Assembly (NCBI RefSeq): GCF_014650435.1
Contig: NZ_BMUY01000008.1
Location: 256,285 to 320,284, forward strand
Direction of reading: 5' to 3'
DNA: 64,000 nt
From: Streptomyces tendae
Lineage (GTDB): Bacteria > Actinomycetota > Actinomycetes > Streptomycetales > Streptomycetaceae
The notes beneath the pieces are model-generated. The model was not told where the DNA came from. It did not search any database and was given only the letters and a program-made list of their open reading frames with translations. Within the stretch, counting starts at the first letter, position 1. Every line of letters begins with the position of its first letter. The position numbers were made by a program, and so were the translations under genes. Shown here piece after piece: positions 57,088 to 64,000 of the stretch.

Positions 57088-57159
57088 GGGATGCCCTTCG
57101 GCTGTTGAGGAGGTGGGGACATCCGCAGGATACCGGGGCGGTTTGTGGGGGACATGAGT

Positions 57160-57189
57160 GCGGGCCCTGACTGTGGAGTCAGGGCCCGC
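57160..57189. terminator. Terminator of tRNA-Gln
   Basis: A perfect 13-bp stem (GCGGGCCCTGACT at 57160-57172, AGTCAGGGCCCGC at 57177-57189) with loop GTGG, 18 bp past the tRNA 3' end. Confidence 0.8.
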
Positions 57190-57206
57190 GATGAGGTCAC
57201 GCGCAG

Positions 57207-57282
57207 TGGCTCCCCCGCAAGGATTCGAACCTTGTCCTGCTAGATCCAAAATCTAGTGTGCTGCCGGTTACACCACGGGGGA
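57207..57282 (-). tRNA. tRNA-Gln (anticodon UUG), CCA encoded
   Basis: The minus-strand cloverleaf is complete. The acceptor TCCCCCG pairs with CGGGGGA, the T-arm contains GGTTCGAATCC, and the anticodon stem CTAGA/TCTAG encloses the loop TTTTGGA with anticodon TTG. Discriminator G and an encoded CCA end the gene at 57207. Confidence 0.95.
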
Positions 57283-57296
57283 ACGTGCGTCAGACC

Positions 57297-58163
57297 TTAC
57301 CGGAGTCGTGTGACGGCGTCAGCGACGATTCCCGTCCACCAGCCTTCGATCCGGCGGTACAACTCGGCACTCTGTCGCACGGTGAGTACGAGACAACCGC
57401 GATAGTCGTTGCCCGTGTTCTTGCGTACCGTCTTCGGGTTGTGCCGCTTGAGCGTCGTCTTGCCGAAGGAGCTGCGGTCCGCTTGGACGATGTCTGCCCA
57501 ATGGGCCTCCGCTGACTCGACGTCGGCCGTCTCGTGAATCATCACGCGGTAGGTGATGTGCTTGCGCTCGACGTTGAGCAGGTCAAGCCACGAGAGGAAG
57601 AGGCGGATCATGTCGGAGTCGCTGTTCACGAACGTGACTCGTTCCCGTCGCGCATGTGGTTTGTCCTTGGTGCCCTCGGCCCAGTAGAGGGCCACGCCCA
57701 CCAGGAACAGATCGCGATCAGACAACGCTCCGATTTCTCCTGCTGCGGCCTCCTTGGTCTGCTGTCGCTGCTTCTCTCGCACTGCCAGCTCATGCTCCCA
57801 GCGTTTGCGTGCGGCCAGCTTGGCCTGTTCCGTTGGGTCACGTCGTTCCGGTTTCGGCAGGTCGCGTACCCACAAGGAGATCGAGCCCTTCGAGCATCCC
57901 AGCTCTGCTTCGATCTGGTCGTACGTCCAGCCTTGGAGGCGTAGCTCCCTGGCCTTCGCGCGCAGGTCGTCCTTCGCGCGCGGCCGCTTCGTCCACTCGG
58001 GAGGCGGCTCGCCCTCCACGAGCCGGTTCAGGATGTCGTTGTTGAAGACCTTCAGCTCGTCGCGGATCTGCCGAAGGCTGTAGCCGGCCCGCCGCAGCGC
58101 CACCGCCCGCTCCCGTAGTCCTTCGAAGTCCGCGTACTTGTTCTGTGAACGTGCCATGGGCAT
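57297..58163 (-). CDS. Double-HTH protein with LAGLIDADG-like domain
   Basis: A 288-residue predicted DNA-binding protein. Two helix-turn-helix units lie in the N-terminal third (LRRAGYSLRQIRDELKVF and LQGWTYDQIEAELGCSKGSI). The C-terminal half has a motif LFLVGVALYWAEG that resembles a single LAGLIDADG helix ending in the acidic-Gly pair, followed by FVNSDSDMIRLFLSWL and RGCLVLTVRQSAELYRRI, as in LAGLIDADG-type nucleases. It ends 15 bp from the tRNA-Gln gene and is less GC-rich than its neighbours. ATG 58163 or 58157. Nuclease activity is a suggestion, not established. Confidence 0.6.
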   Translation of the reverse strand: MPMARSQNKYADFEGLRERAVALRRAGYSLRQIRDELKVFNNDILNRLVEGEPPPEWTKRPRAKDDLRAKARELRLQGWTYDQIEAELGCSKGSISLWVRDLPKPERRDPTEQAKLAARKRWEHELAVREKQRQQTKEAAAGEIGALSDRDLFLVGVALYWAEGTKDKPHARRERVTFVNSDSDMIRLFLSWLDLLNVERKHITYRVMIHETADVESAEAHWADIVQADRSSFGKTTLKRHNPKTVRKNTGNDYRGCLVLTVRQSAELYRRIEGWWTGIVADAVTRLR

Positions 58164-58291
58164 ACCGTCCGGCCGGAATGCTCGGCTCCGGAGATGAACG
58201 GCGTGGGGTTCACCAGTTCGAGGGATATCGCGTCGTATCGTTTGTCGAAAGTCACCGGAAAAGGGGCGGTCGGCGTTTGTAGGCTGGAGGC

Positions 58292-59608
58292 ATGACCACG
58301 ACGGGGGAAGACCACGTACCGGCCCGGGGTGGGCCTTGGTGGTGGGACAGGCGGCGCGGCGCGGTGCTCGATGTGAGCCTCGGGGTCGCGTCCGCGCTGG
58401 AGTGCGCGGCGGAGGGGGTTCCGTTCGCGCGGGACGCCGGGATTCCGTTGGCGATGGGGGTGGTGTTCGGGCTGCTGGCCGGTTCGGTGCTGGTGGTGCG
58501 GCGGAAGTGGCCGATCGCGGTGGTGCTGGTGGCCCTTGCCATCACGCCGGCCGAGATGGGTTTCCTGATGGGGGTCGTCGGTCTGTACACGCTGGCGGCG
58601 TGCGAGTTGCCGCGGCGGATCATCGGGGCCCTGGCCGGGATGTCGTTCGCGGGGACGTTGATCGTGACGTTCGTGCGGTTGCGGCAGGACATGGCCGGGG
58701 ACGGCGTGGACCTGGGGAACTGGTTCTTCGCGTTCGCGGCGATCGGGTCGTCGCTGGGTCTGACCGCGCCGCCGTTGCTGCTGGGCCTGTACGTGGGGCA
58801 GCGGCGTCGGCTGATGGAGAGTCTGCGGGAGCGGGCGGACAGCCTGGAGCGTGAGTTGCAGTTGCTCGCGGAGCGGGCGGAGGAGCGCGCGGAGTGGGCG
58901 CGTGGTGAGGAGCGGACGCGGATCGCGCGGGAGATGCACGACGTGGTGGCGCACCGGGTGAGTCTGATGGTGGTGCATGCGGCGGCGTTGCAGGCGGTGG
59001 CGCGGAAGGATCCGGAGAAGGCGGTGAAGAACGCGGCGCTGGTGGGGGACATGGGGCGGCAGGCGCTGACGGAGTTGCGGGAGATGCTCGGGGTGCTGCG
59101 CAGTGGTGGGGACGGTGCGCGGGCGGAGCGGGCGTCGGTGCCGTTGGCGGCGGTCGGGGTGGCTGCCGCTGCGGCGGCTTCGCGGGCGGCGGAGGACGGG
59201 GAGTCGTCGGACGGGCCGTGTCTGTCGGAGTTGGACGAGTTGATCGGGCAGTCGGAGGCGGCCGGGATGGCCGTGGATCTGTCGGTGGAGGGGGAGGTGC
59301 GGTTGTATGCGGCGGAGGTGGAGTCGACGGCGTTCCGGGTGGTGCAGGAGGCGTTGACGAACGTGCACAAGCACGCGGCGGGCGCGAAGACGTATGTGCG
59401 GTTGGCGCACCGGGTGTCGGAGATCGCGATGCAGGTGGAGAACGAGCCGCCGCCGGAGGCTTCGGCGGCGTCGTCGGCGCGGTTGCCGTCGGGTGGCAAT
59501 GGGCTGGTGGGGATGAAGGAGCGGGTGGCGGCGCTGGGCGGGGTGTTCGTGTCGGGGCCGACCGATGCGGGGGGTTTTCGGGTGTCGGCGGTGATTCCGG
59601 CGTCGTAG
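58292..59608 (+). CDS. Membrane sensor histidine kinase (HisKA_3/NarX type)
   Basis: A 438-residue kinase. About five membrane helices occupy residues 25-165, with no large sensor domain. A coiled coil (RERADSLERELQLLAERAEE) leads to the HisKA_3 H-box REMHDVVAHRVSLMVVHAAA. The ATPase domain shows QEALTNVHKHAAGA (N box) and GGNGLVGMKERVAALGG (G box). ATG 58292 follows GGAGG. No response regulator lies next to it, so it is an orphan in this window. Confidence 0.9.
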   Translation: MTTTGEDHVPARGGPWWWDRRRGAVLDVSLGVASALECAAEGVPFARDAGIPLAMGVVFGLLAGSVLVVRRKWPIAVVLVALAITPAEMGFLMGVVGLYTLAACELPRRIIGALAGMSFAGTLIVTFVRLRQDMAGDGVDLGNWFFAFAAIGSSLGLTAPPLLLGLYVGQRRRLMESLRERADSLERELQLLAERAEERAEWARGEERTRIAREMHDVVAHRVSLMVVHAAALQAVARKDPEKAVKNAALVGDMGRQALTELREMLGVLRSGGDGARAERASVPLAAVGVAAAAAASRAAEDGESSDGPCLSELDELIGQSEAAGMAVDLSVEGEVRLYAAEVESTAFRVVQEALTNVHKHAAGAKTYVRLAHRVSEIAMQVENEPPPEASAASSARLPSGGNGLVGMKERVAALGGVFVSGPTDAGGFRVSAVIPAS

Positions 59609-59622
59609 GCGTGGGCCGGGCG

Positions 59623-60117
59623 TCAGTTCGCGGTGAGGCGGGTGGGCTGGGTGCCGGCGACGAGGGTGGCGAGGGCGGTGTCGATGGTGGGGCCGAGGTA
59701 CCAGTCGCCGGTGTGGTCGAGGGCGTAGACGCGGCCTTCGGCGTCGATGGCGATGAGGGCCTGGCTGTCGGTTTCGGTGCCGAGCGGGCAGGTGTGGGTG
59801 TCGAGGGCGCGGCCGAGGTCGCCGAGGGTGCGGGCCATGTGGAGGCCGTGCAGGGGGTCGAGGTGCAGGGTGGCGGGGGCGATCTGGCGGCCGGGTCCGG
59901 TGGGTGCGATGTGCAGGCCGCCGAATTCGGCCCAGGCTTCGACGGCGGCGGGGAAGACGGTGTGGCGGTGTCCTGCGGGTGAGGTGTGGTCGCGCAGGGT
60001 GTCGGCCCAGATCTCGGCCTGTTTGATGTCCCAGCGTCCGGGTTGCCAGCCGGCGTCGCGCAGTGCGGCGTCGACGGGGACGGGGAATCGGGTGGTGGAG
60101 GTGCGGTCGGCTTGCAT
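59623..60117 (-). CDS. SUKH-3 family immunity-like protein
   Basis: A 164-residue protein matching the SUKH-3 immunity family: VDAALRDAGWQPGR at the start, AAVEAWAEFGGLHI in the middle, and ALIAIDAEGRVYALDHTGDW plus YLGPTIDTALATLVAG at the end. SUKH proteins neutralise polymorphic nuclease and deaminase toxins. The neighbour 56 bp upstream on the same strand is a YwqJ-like deaminase, its likely partner. Confidence 0.8.
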   Translation of the reverse strand: MQADRTSTTRFPVPVDAALRDAGWQPGRWDIKQAEIWADTLRDHTSPAGHRHTVFPAAVEAWAEFGGLHIAPTGPGRQIAPATLHLDPLHGLHMARTLGDLGRALDTHTCPLGTETDSQALIAIDAEGRVYALDHTGDWYLGPTIDTALATLVAGTQPTRLTAN

Positions 60118-60173
60118 CGGCCCTTGGTTCGTGTCGGTCGGCTGGTTCGGCTCGATCTGTTCGATCTGCTCGG

Positions 60174-60707
60174 TCAGTCCTTCTTCTCCGTCGCGGGGTC
60201 GACGACGCGGACGCCGAAGTGGGCGCTGAGGGCGGTGCAGGCGCGGCAGGGTGCGGCGAAGGCGCCGTGGAGGGGGTCGCCGTCCTCGCGGATGCGGCGG
60301 GTGGTGAGTTTGGCGTGTTTGAGTGCTTTGCGGGCTTCGCCGTTGGTCATGGGTTTTCGTGCGGCGCGTTTGCTGCGGGTGGCGTCGGCGGTGGCCAGGT
60401 GGCGTGAGATGAGGATCGTCTCGGCGCAGCGGCCGGTGTAGCGGTCTCGTTGGCCGCTGGTGAGGGTGTCGAGGAAGTCCTGTACGAGGTGGTGCAGGGC
60501 GGGGGGTGTGTCGGCGCGGGTGGCGGTGCCGGTGAGGGTGGTGCCGCGTACGGAGAGGGCGGCGGCGACGGTGGGGAGTATGCCGTCGCGGCGGTGCCGG
60601 AGGGTGGGGGTCTGCTGGGCGTCGGTGCTGCTCCAGCCGATGCGTGGGTCGCCGCCGCGGGGGTCGTCGGACCGCCCGGTGTCGGGTCCCGTCTGTGTCG
60701 CACTCAT
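60174..60707 (-). CDS. YwqJ-like putative deaminase
   Basis: A 177-residue protein with the deaminase-fold zinc motifs of the YwqJ family: Cys-Ala-Glu (GRCAETILIS, residues 94-96) and PCRAC (Cys154/Cys157). Between them is a basic segment. HGAFAAPCRAC is typical of streptomycete members. No secretion signal. ATG 60707 gives MSATQTG; a longer frame upstream is not protein-like. Probable toxin or nucleotide/nucleic acid deaminase paired with the SUKH-3 gene. Confidence 0.75.
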   Translation of the reverse strand: MSATQTGPDTGRSDDPRGGDPRIGWSSTDAQQTPTLRHRRDGILPTVAAALSVRGTTLTGTATRADTPPALHHLVQDFLDTLTSGQRDRYTGRCAETILISRHLATADATRSKRAARKPMTNGEARKALKHAKLTTRRIREDGDPLHGAFAAPCRACTALSAHFGVRVVDPATEKKD

Positions 60708-60786
60708 GATCGTCTTCCCCTCCTGAGCATCCCCCCGAAGGTCACAGAGTGCCAAATCCTGGGGCTGCTGCGGAAGCTGGGGCGGG

Positions 60787-60817
60787 GTGACACGCCCGGG
60801 TATGGGCGGTGTGTCAC
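60787..60817. promoter_or_regulatory. Imperfect inverted repeat in divergent promoter region
   Basis: GTGACACGCCC (60787-60797) against GGGCGGTGTGTCAC (60804-60817), imperfect, in the 293-bp space between the YwqJ-like gene and the WHH/SUKH gene. Possible operator. Confidence 0.3.
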
Positions 60818-61000
60818 GGGAGGGTGACGGCTGGTCACGGAAGTGGAGGTGCCGGGTGCCGGGTGCGGGGTCCGGTGCCGGTGACCCCTCTTGCCGTACC
60901 GCATAGGCTGTCGGCACCGCGCTCGCACGCGGTGAATCCAGACAGTGCAGGCAGATCAGACGGATCTGGCAGCAGACAGACGCCGCAGGGGGCAACCGCC

Positions 61001-61993
61001 ATGACGACAGGTCGGCTCGGGCAAGCAGCCGCGCCGCCGAACGCGGCCTATGCCGGGCAGGTCGTGCATTTCCCGGATCCGGTGCGGGCGGCCCGTCACC
61101 CGAGAGGGGTACGGGTGGACGCGGGTGGTTACCCCGACTTCTCGCCGTACGCGCGTGCGATCGCGGAGATCGCGGATCCGCCGGAGGGATTCGGGGTCGA
61201 CGAGTTGCGGCTGACGGACTACGTGTCGGCGAACGCGGCTCTGTCGGCGTCGGGGCACGAGTTGTGGGACACGGTGCCGGCGGTGGCGACGCCGCACGGC
61301 TGGACGTGGCACCACGTGGCGGGCTCGCGGCGGATGGAGCTGGTCCCGGTCGAGGTGAAGGCGCTGCTGCGGCACCACGGTGGGATCTCGACGGCGGCGG
61401 TGGACCAGGGCAAGCGCGGTACGCGGCCGTTGCAGGAGACGCGTCCGGCGCACTTCGGTCTGCCGAAGTCGGGTGTAGCGGTCACGGAGCAGCAGGTGCA
61501 GGGGGTCGAGGAGGACCTCGGATACCGGCTGCCGGGGGCGTACCGGTCGTTCCTGAAGGCGGCGGGCGGGTGTGCGCCGGTGGGTACGGCGTTGGACGCG
61601 GAGCTGGGGCTGCTGGTGGACCAGCCGTTCTTCACGGTGCGTGAGGAGGCGGCGGTCAACGACCTGGTCTATGTGAACAAGTGTCTGCGGGACCATCTGA
61701 CGAAGGACTATCTGGGTGTCGCGTTCGTCCAGGGCGGTCTGCTCGCGGTGAAGGTGAAGGGCGAGCGGATCGGTTCGGTGTGGTTCTGCGCCTACGACGA
61801 CGTGCGGGACGTGGATCCGTCGTGGCCGCCGGCGGATCGCGTGGAGCGGCTGCTGCTGCCCTGCGGTGAGGATTTCGACGCGTTCCTGTCCCGGCTGGCG
61901 GGTTCTCCGCCGGAGTTGGAGACGGTGGCGAATCTGATGGTGGACGGCGGTTTCGCGCGTGCGGTGCCCGTGTCGGCGTCGGTAGGGGAGTGA
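61001..61993 (+). CDS. WHH-type nuclease domain fused to SMI1/KNR4 (SUKH-1) domain
   Basis: A 330-residue two-domain protein. Residues about 90-130 contain the HNH-superfamily WHH signature: TWHHVAGSRRMELVP followed by VKALLRHHGG. Residues about 165-285 form a SUKH-1 (SMI1/KNR4) domain (VTEQQVQGVEEDLGYRLPGA, then FLKAAGG and SVWFCAYDD). WHH domains are nuclease toxins and SUKH-1 proteins are their immunities in polymorphic systems, so this is a toxin-immunity fusion or a double-headed derivative. ATG 61001. It is 7 bp from the next gene and so probably in one operon. Confidence 0.75.
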   Translation: MTTGRLGQAAAPPNAAYAGQVVHFPDPVRAARHPRGVRVDAGGYPDFSPYARAIAEIADPPEGFGVDELRLTDYVSANAALSASGHELWDTVPAVATPHGWTWHHVAGSRRMELVPVEVKALLRHHGGISTAAVDQGKRGTRPLQETRPAHFGLPKSGVAVTEQQVQGVEEDLGYRLPGAYRSFLKAAGGCAPVGTALDAELGLLVDQPFFTVREEAAVNDLVYVNKCLRDHLTKDYLGVAFVQGGLLAVKVKGERIGSVWFCAYDDVRDVDPSWPPADRVERLLLPCGEDFDAFLSRLAGSPPELETVANLMVDGGFARAVPVSASVGE

Positions 61994-62000
61994 GCTGGCG

Positions 62001-64000
62001 ATGGTGACGTTCGCGCAGGCGCAGGAGCGCGCGGAGGAGTGGGTCAACGGCGAGTTGCCGGCGTACCAGCACCGGGAGGTGCGGGTGCGGGAGTTCGACC
62101 TCGGGTTCGTGGTGTGGGCCGAGGACCGTGTGGACGGGCCGCGTTCGGACGGGGGTGCGCAGCGGCTGGTGATCGCCCGGGACAGTGGCGAGGCGACGTT
62201 GTGGCCCTCGCTGCCGGTGGGCGAGGTGATCCGCCGGTACGAGGAGGAGTACGGCCGTCCCGACGAGGCGGAGGCGGCGGCTCCGGCGCCTGCGGCGCGG
62301 GTGGACCTGAACCAGACGTCGTTCTTGTTGAGTCCGCCGGAGTGGTTGCAGGAGGCGGCGGACCGGATCGGCATTCCGGATCGCCGGCAGGGTGACCAGG
62401 GGGGTGGAGGCGCCGGTAGCGCCGGGGGCGCCGGTGGGGCGTTGCCCGAGACGCAGGCCGGGGTGCCGTCGGCGCCCGCGGCGTCCACGTCCCCGTCCGC
62501 GTCGGCGGGTGGCTCGTCCGGGGCCGGGAGCGGTGCCGGGTGGCCGGCCGCGGGTGCCGGTGGCGCGGGTGCGTCCGGTGCGCCGGGTGTCCCGAGTGCG
62601 CCGGGTGCGCCTGCCGGGGCGACGCCCTGGGCGGGGACGGACACCAACGGGGACGCCGGTGAGGACCGTTCCGTGCCGCTGCCCCAGACCGTGTTCGCGC
62701 CGCCGTTGAGCGGCGCCGACGACGACACGCCGCCGCCGTCCACGACGCCGGAGGCCAAGACGGCGCTGATGTCGGGCGGCAGCCAGCTTCCGCCGACGGC
62801 GCTCTCGCCGGCGATCGGCGACCCGAACGCAGCCCCCGGTGCGCCCGGCGCGCCTGGTGCGCCCGGCGGTACGGGTACGCCGCCGCCCGTGGCTCCGGCC
62901 CCGCCCGCGGCCGGTCCGTCCACCGGTCCGGGGGCGTCCGCCACGCCGCCCCGGCCGCTCGCGTCGAACGCCGGAGACATCGCCGACGCCGCGACCAGCA
63001 AGGCGACGCCTCCGCCCCGCCGCGGAGGTGGTTCGTCCACGCCGCCGCCGCCGAGCGCGCCGGGTGTACCGGGTGTGCGTCCGGGGAGCACGCCGCCGCC
63101 GTCGGGGACTCCCGCGCCGGGTGCCCCGGCCGGTGGCTACGTGCCGACGCAACTGGTGTCGTCCCTCGGCCCCGAGGGCCCGGGAGGTCCTGGCGGTCCG
63201 GGGACCCCGCCGCCCAGCGCTCCGGGGACCCCGCCGCCGCCCAGCGCCCCGCAGCCTCCGGGTGGGGCGGGCGCGCCGGGTACGCCGCCTCCGCCGAGTG
63301 CGCCTGGCGCCCCTGGTGCGCCGGGTGGGACGCCGCCGGGCGGGATGCACCACGCCGCCACGATGCTGGCCGACCCGGGCCGGACCGGCGGCGGCGCCCC
63401 GCAGCCTCCCGGCCCGCCCGGACCGCCGAACCCGCCCGGACCGCCGAACCCGCCCGGTCCTCCCGGCGCGCCCGGTGCGCCTTCCGGGCCGGGTACGCCG
63501 CCGCCCCCTCCGGCCGCTCCCGGTGCGCCGGGGTCGCAGGGGTCCGCGGGCGGTGCGGGCGGTGCCGTGCACCACGCGCAGACAGTGCTGGCCTCGCCCT
63601 CCCTGGGCGGTCCCGGCGGCATCGGCGCGCCCCCGCCGCCGCCCGGTGCCGTACCGCCGCCGCCCGGGCAGCCCGTGCCCGGTCCGCCGCCGGCGTACGG
63701 CTATCCGCCGCAGCCCGCCGGTCAGCCGACCGTCGGTCCCGGCTACCAGGCCGTACTGCGCTACCGCGCCCAGGACGGCTCCGAGCAGCAGCTGATCCGG
63801 CGTTCCGCGCCGGGGACGCCGCACCCGGAGTGGCAGATCTTCCACGAGCTGCGCGCCATGAACGTGCCGCCGGACCAGGTGCTGGAGCTGCACACCGAGC
63901 TGGAGTCCTGCGAGCTGCCGGGTGCGTACTGCGCGCGGATGATCCGGGAGCAGTGGCCGCAGGCGCGGATCACCTCGATCGCGCCGTACGGCCTGGACCA
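62001..64000 (+). CDS. Pro/Gly-rich protein with N-terminal YrhB-like and C-terminal deaminase domains (3' end beyond window)
   Basis: At least 666 residues, frame open to the window end. The N-terminal 85 residues (AQERAEEWVNGELPAYQHRE, then LVIARDSGEATLWPSLPVGE) resemble Imm35/YrhB-type domains. About 480 residues of Pro/Gly/Ala/Thr-rich linker follow, with PPPPSAPG-like units. From about residue 575 a folded domain begins (GYQAVLRYRAQDGSEQQLIR) with His-Pro-Glu (608-610, HPEWQIFHELRAM) and a Cys pair (SCELPGAYCARMI). This fits the XOO_2897-type nucleic-acid/nucleotide deaminases of polymorphic toxins. ATG 62001 follows GGGAG. The C-terminus cannot be judged. Confidence 0.7.
   Translation, partial: MVTFAQAQERAEEWVNGELPAYQHREVRVREFDLGFVVWAEDRVDGPRSDGGAQRLVIARDSGEATLWPSLPVGEVIRRYEEEYGRPDEAEAAAPAPAARVDLNQTSFLLSPPEWLQEAADRIGIPDRRQGDQGGGGAGSAGGAGGALPETQAGVPSAPAASTSPSASAGGSSGAGSGAGWPAAGAGGAGASGAPGVPSAPGAPAGATPWAGTDTNGDAGEDRSVPLPQTVFAPPLSGADDDTPPPSTTPEAKTALMSGGSQLPPTALSPAIGDPNAAPGAPGAPGAPGGTGTPPPVAPAPPAAGPSTGPGASATPPRPLASNAGDIADAATSKATPPPRRGGGSSTPPPPSAPGVPGVRPGSTPPPSGTPAPGAPAGGYVPTQLVSSLGPEGPGGPGGPGTPPPSAPGTPPPPSAPQPPGGAGAPGTPPPPSAPGAPGAPGGTPPGGMHHAATMLADPGRTGGGAPQPPGPPGPPNPPGPPNPPGPPGAPGAPSGPGTPPPPPAAPGAPGSQGSAGGAGGAVHHAQTVLASPSLGGPGGIGAPPPPPGAVPPPPGQPVPGPPPAYGYPPQPAGQPTVGPGYQAVLRYRAQDGSEQQLIRRSAPGTPHPEWQIFHELRAMNVPPDQVLELHTELESCELPGAYCARMIREQWPQARITSIAPYGLD

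Noticed and set aside
57087..57249. Upstream extension of glmU
   Set aside because: It would be translated from the tRNA-Gln gene and its terminator; the GTG at 57087 matches the family N-terminus.
60956..63893. Long minus-strand frames opposite the WHH/SUKH and Pro/Gly-rich genes
   Set aside because: Arg/Pro/Gly-rich shadows. The plus-strand frames carry recognisable domains and ribosome sites.

Overview
The window is high-GC actinobacterial DNA and almost certainly comes from a Streptomyces chromosome. Third-codon positions are strongly G/C-biased, GTG starts are common, and lineage-typical genes are present: an SsgA-like sporulation protein, a tricorn-type protease, an Rpf-type muralytic enzyme, a gal operon ordered galT-galE-galK, and a tamR/tam pair. 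From memory, the gene order matches the S. coelicolor/S. lividans region running from ssgE past ppc, prs and glmU. This is recall, not an alignment.

Layout. 1-8.8 kb: tricorn-like protease (minus, cut by the window edge), a TetR/MMPL efflux pair, a YbaK-like deacylase, an EamA transporter and a small DUF1876 protein. 8.8-12.7 kb: a serine beta-lactamase-like hydrolase and an ECF-type nickel/cobalt transporter operon (cbiM/N-cbiQ-cbiO) with a good match to the streptomycete Nur box over its promoter. 12.8-16.7 kb: an ssgE-like gene followed by two paralogous penicillin-binding proteins. 16.7-22.4 kb: an island of visibly lower GC, with a predicted PD-(D/E)XK nuclease convergent with and overlapping a Zn-ribbon DNA methyltransferase, a small GntR-type regulator with repeated operator-like sites, and an OGG-fold DNA glycosylase-like protein. 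This looks like a restriction/defence cassette lying between conserved housekeeping genes.

22.4-32 kb: protein O-mannosyltransferase, rsmI, a Cys-rich protein, tatD, rpfB, ksgA, ispE and an ABC-F ATPase. 32-39.5 kb: two paralogous PQQ-propeller membrane proteins, a degenerate response regulator lacking the phospho-acceptor Asp, and a sodium:solute symporter divergent from the galactose operon. 39.5-46.3 kb: galTEK, a GNAT protein, an orphan response regulator, tamR/tam and a VOC protein. 46.3-57.3 kb: class III CoA-transferase, a TetR/fatty-acid desaturase pair, ppc, a membrane protein, pth, rplY, prs, glmU and tRNA-Gln(UUG). 57.3-64 kb: an HTH/LAGLIDADG-like protein next to the tRNA, a histidine kinase, and the start of a polymorphic-toxin type cluster (SUKH-3, YwqJ-like deaminase, WHH-nuclease/SUKH fusion, and a Pro/Gly-rich protein with a C-terminal deaminase domain that runs off the window).

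Most notable: the nuclease-methylase-GntR-glycosylase island; the toxin/immunity cluster at the right edge; the Nur-box control of the metal transporter; short tandem duplications (12-39 bp units) at or just after several stop codons, some copying the stop itself; and a 38-bp hairpin element present twice in intergenic DNA. No CRISPR array, insertion sequence or integrase was seen.
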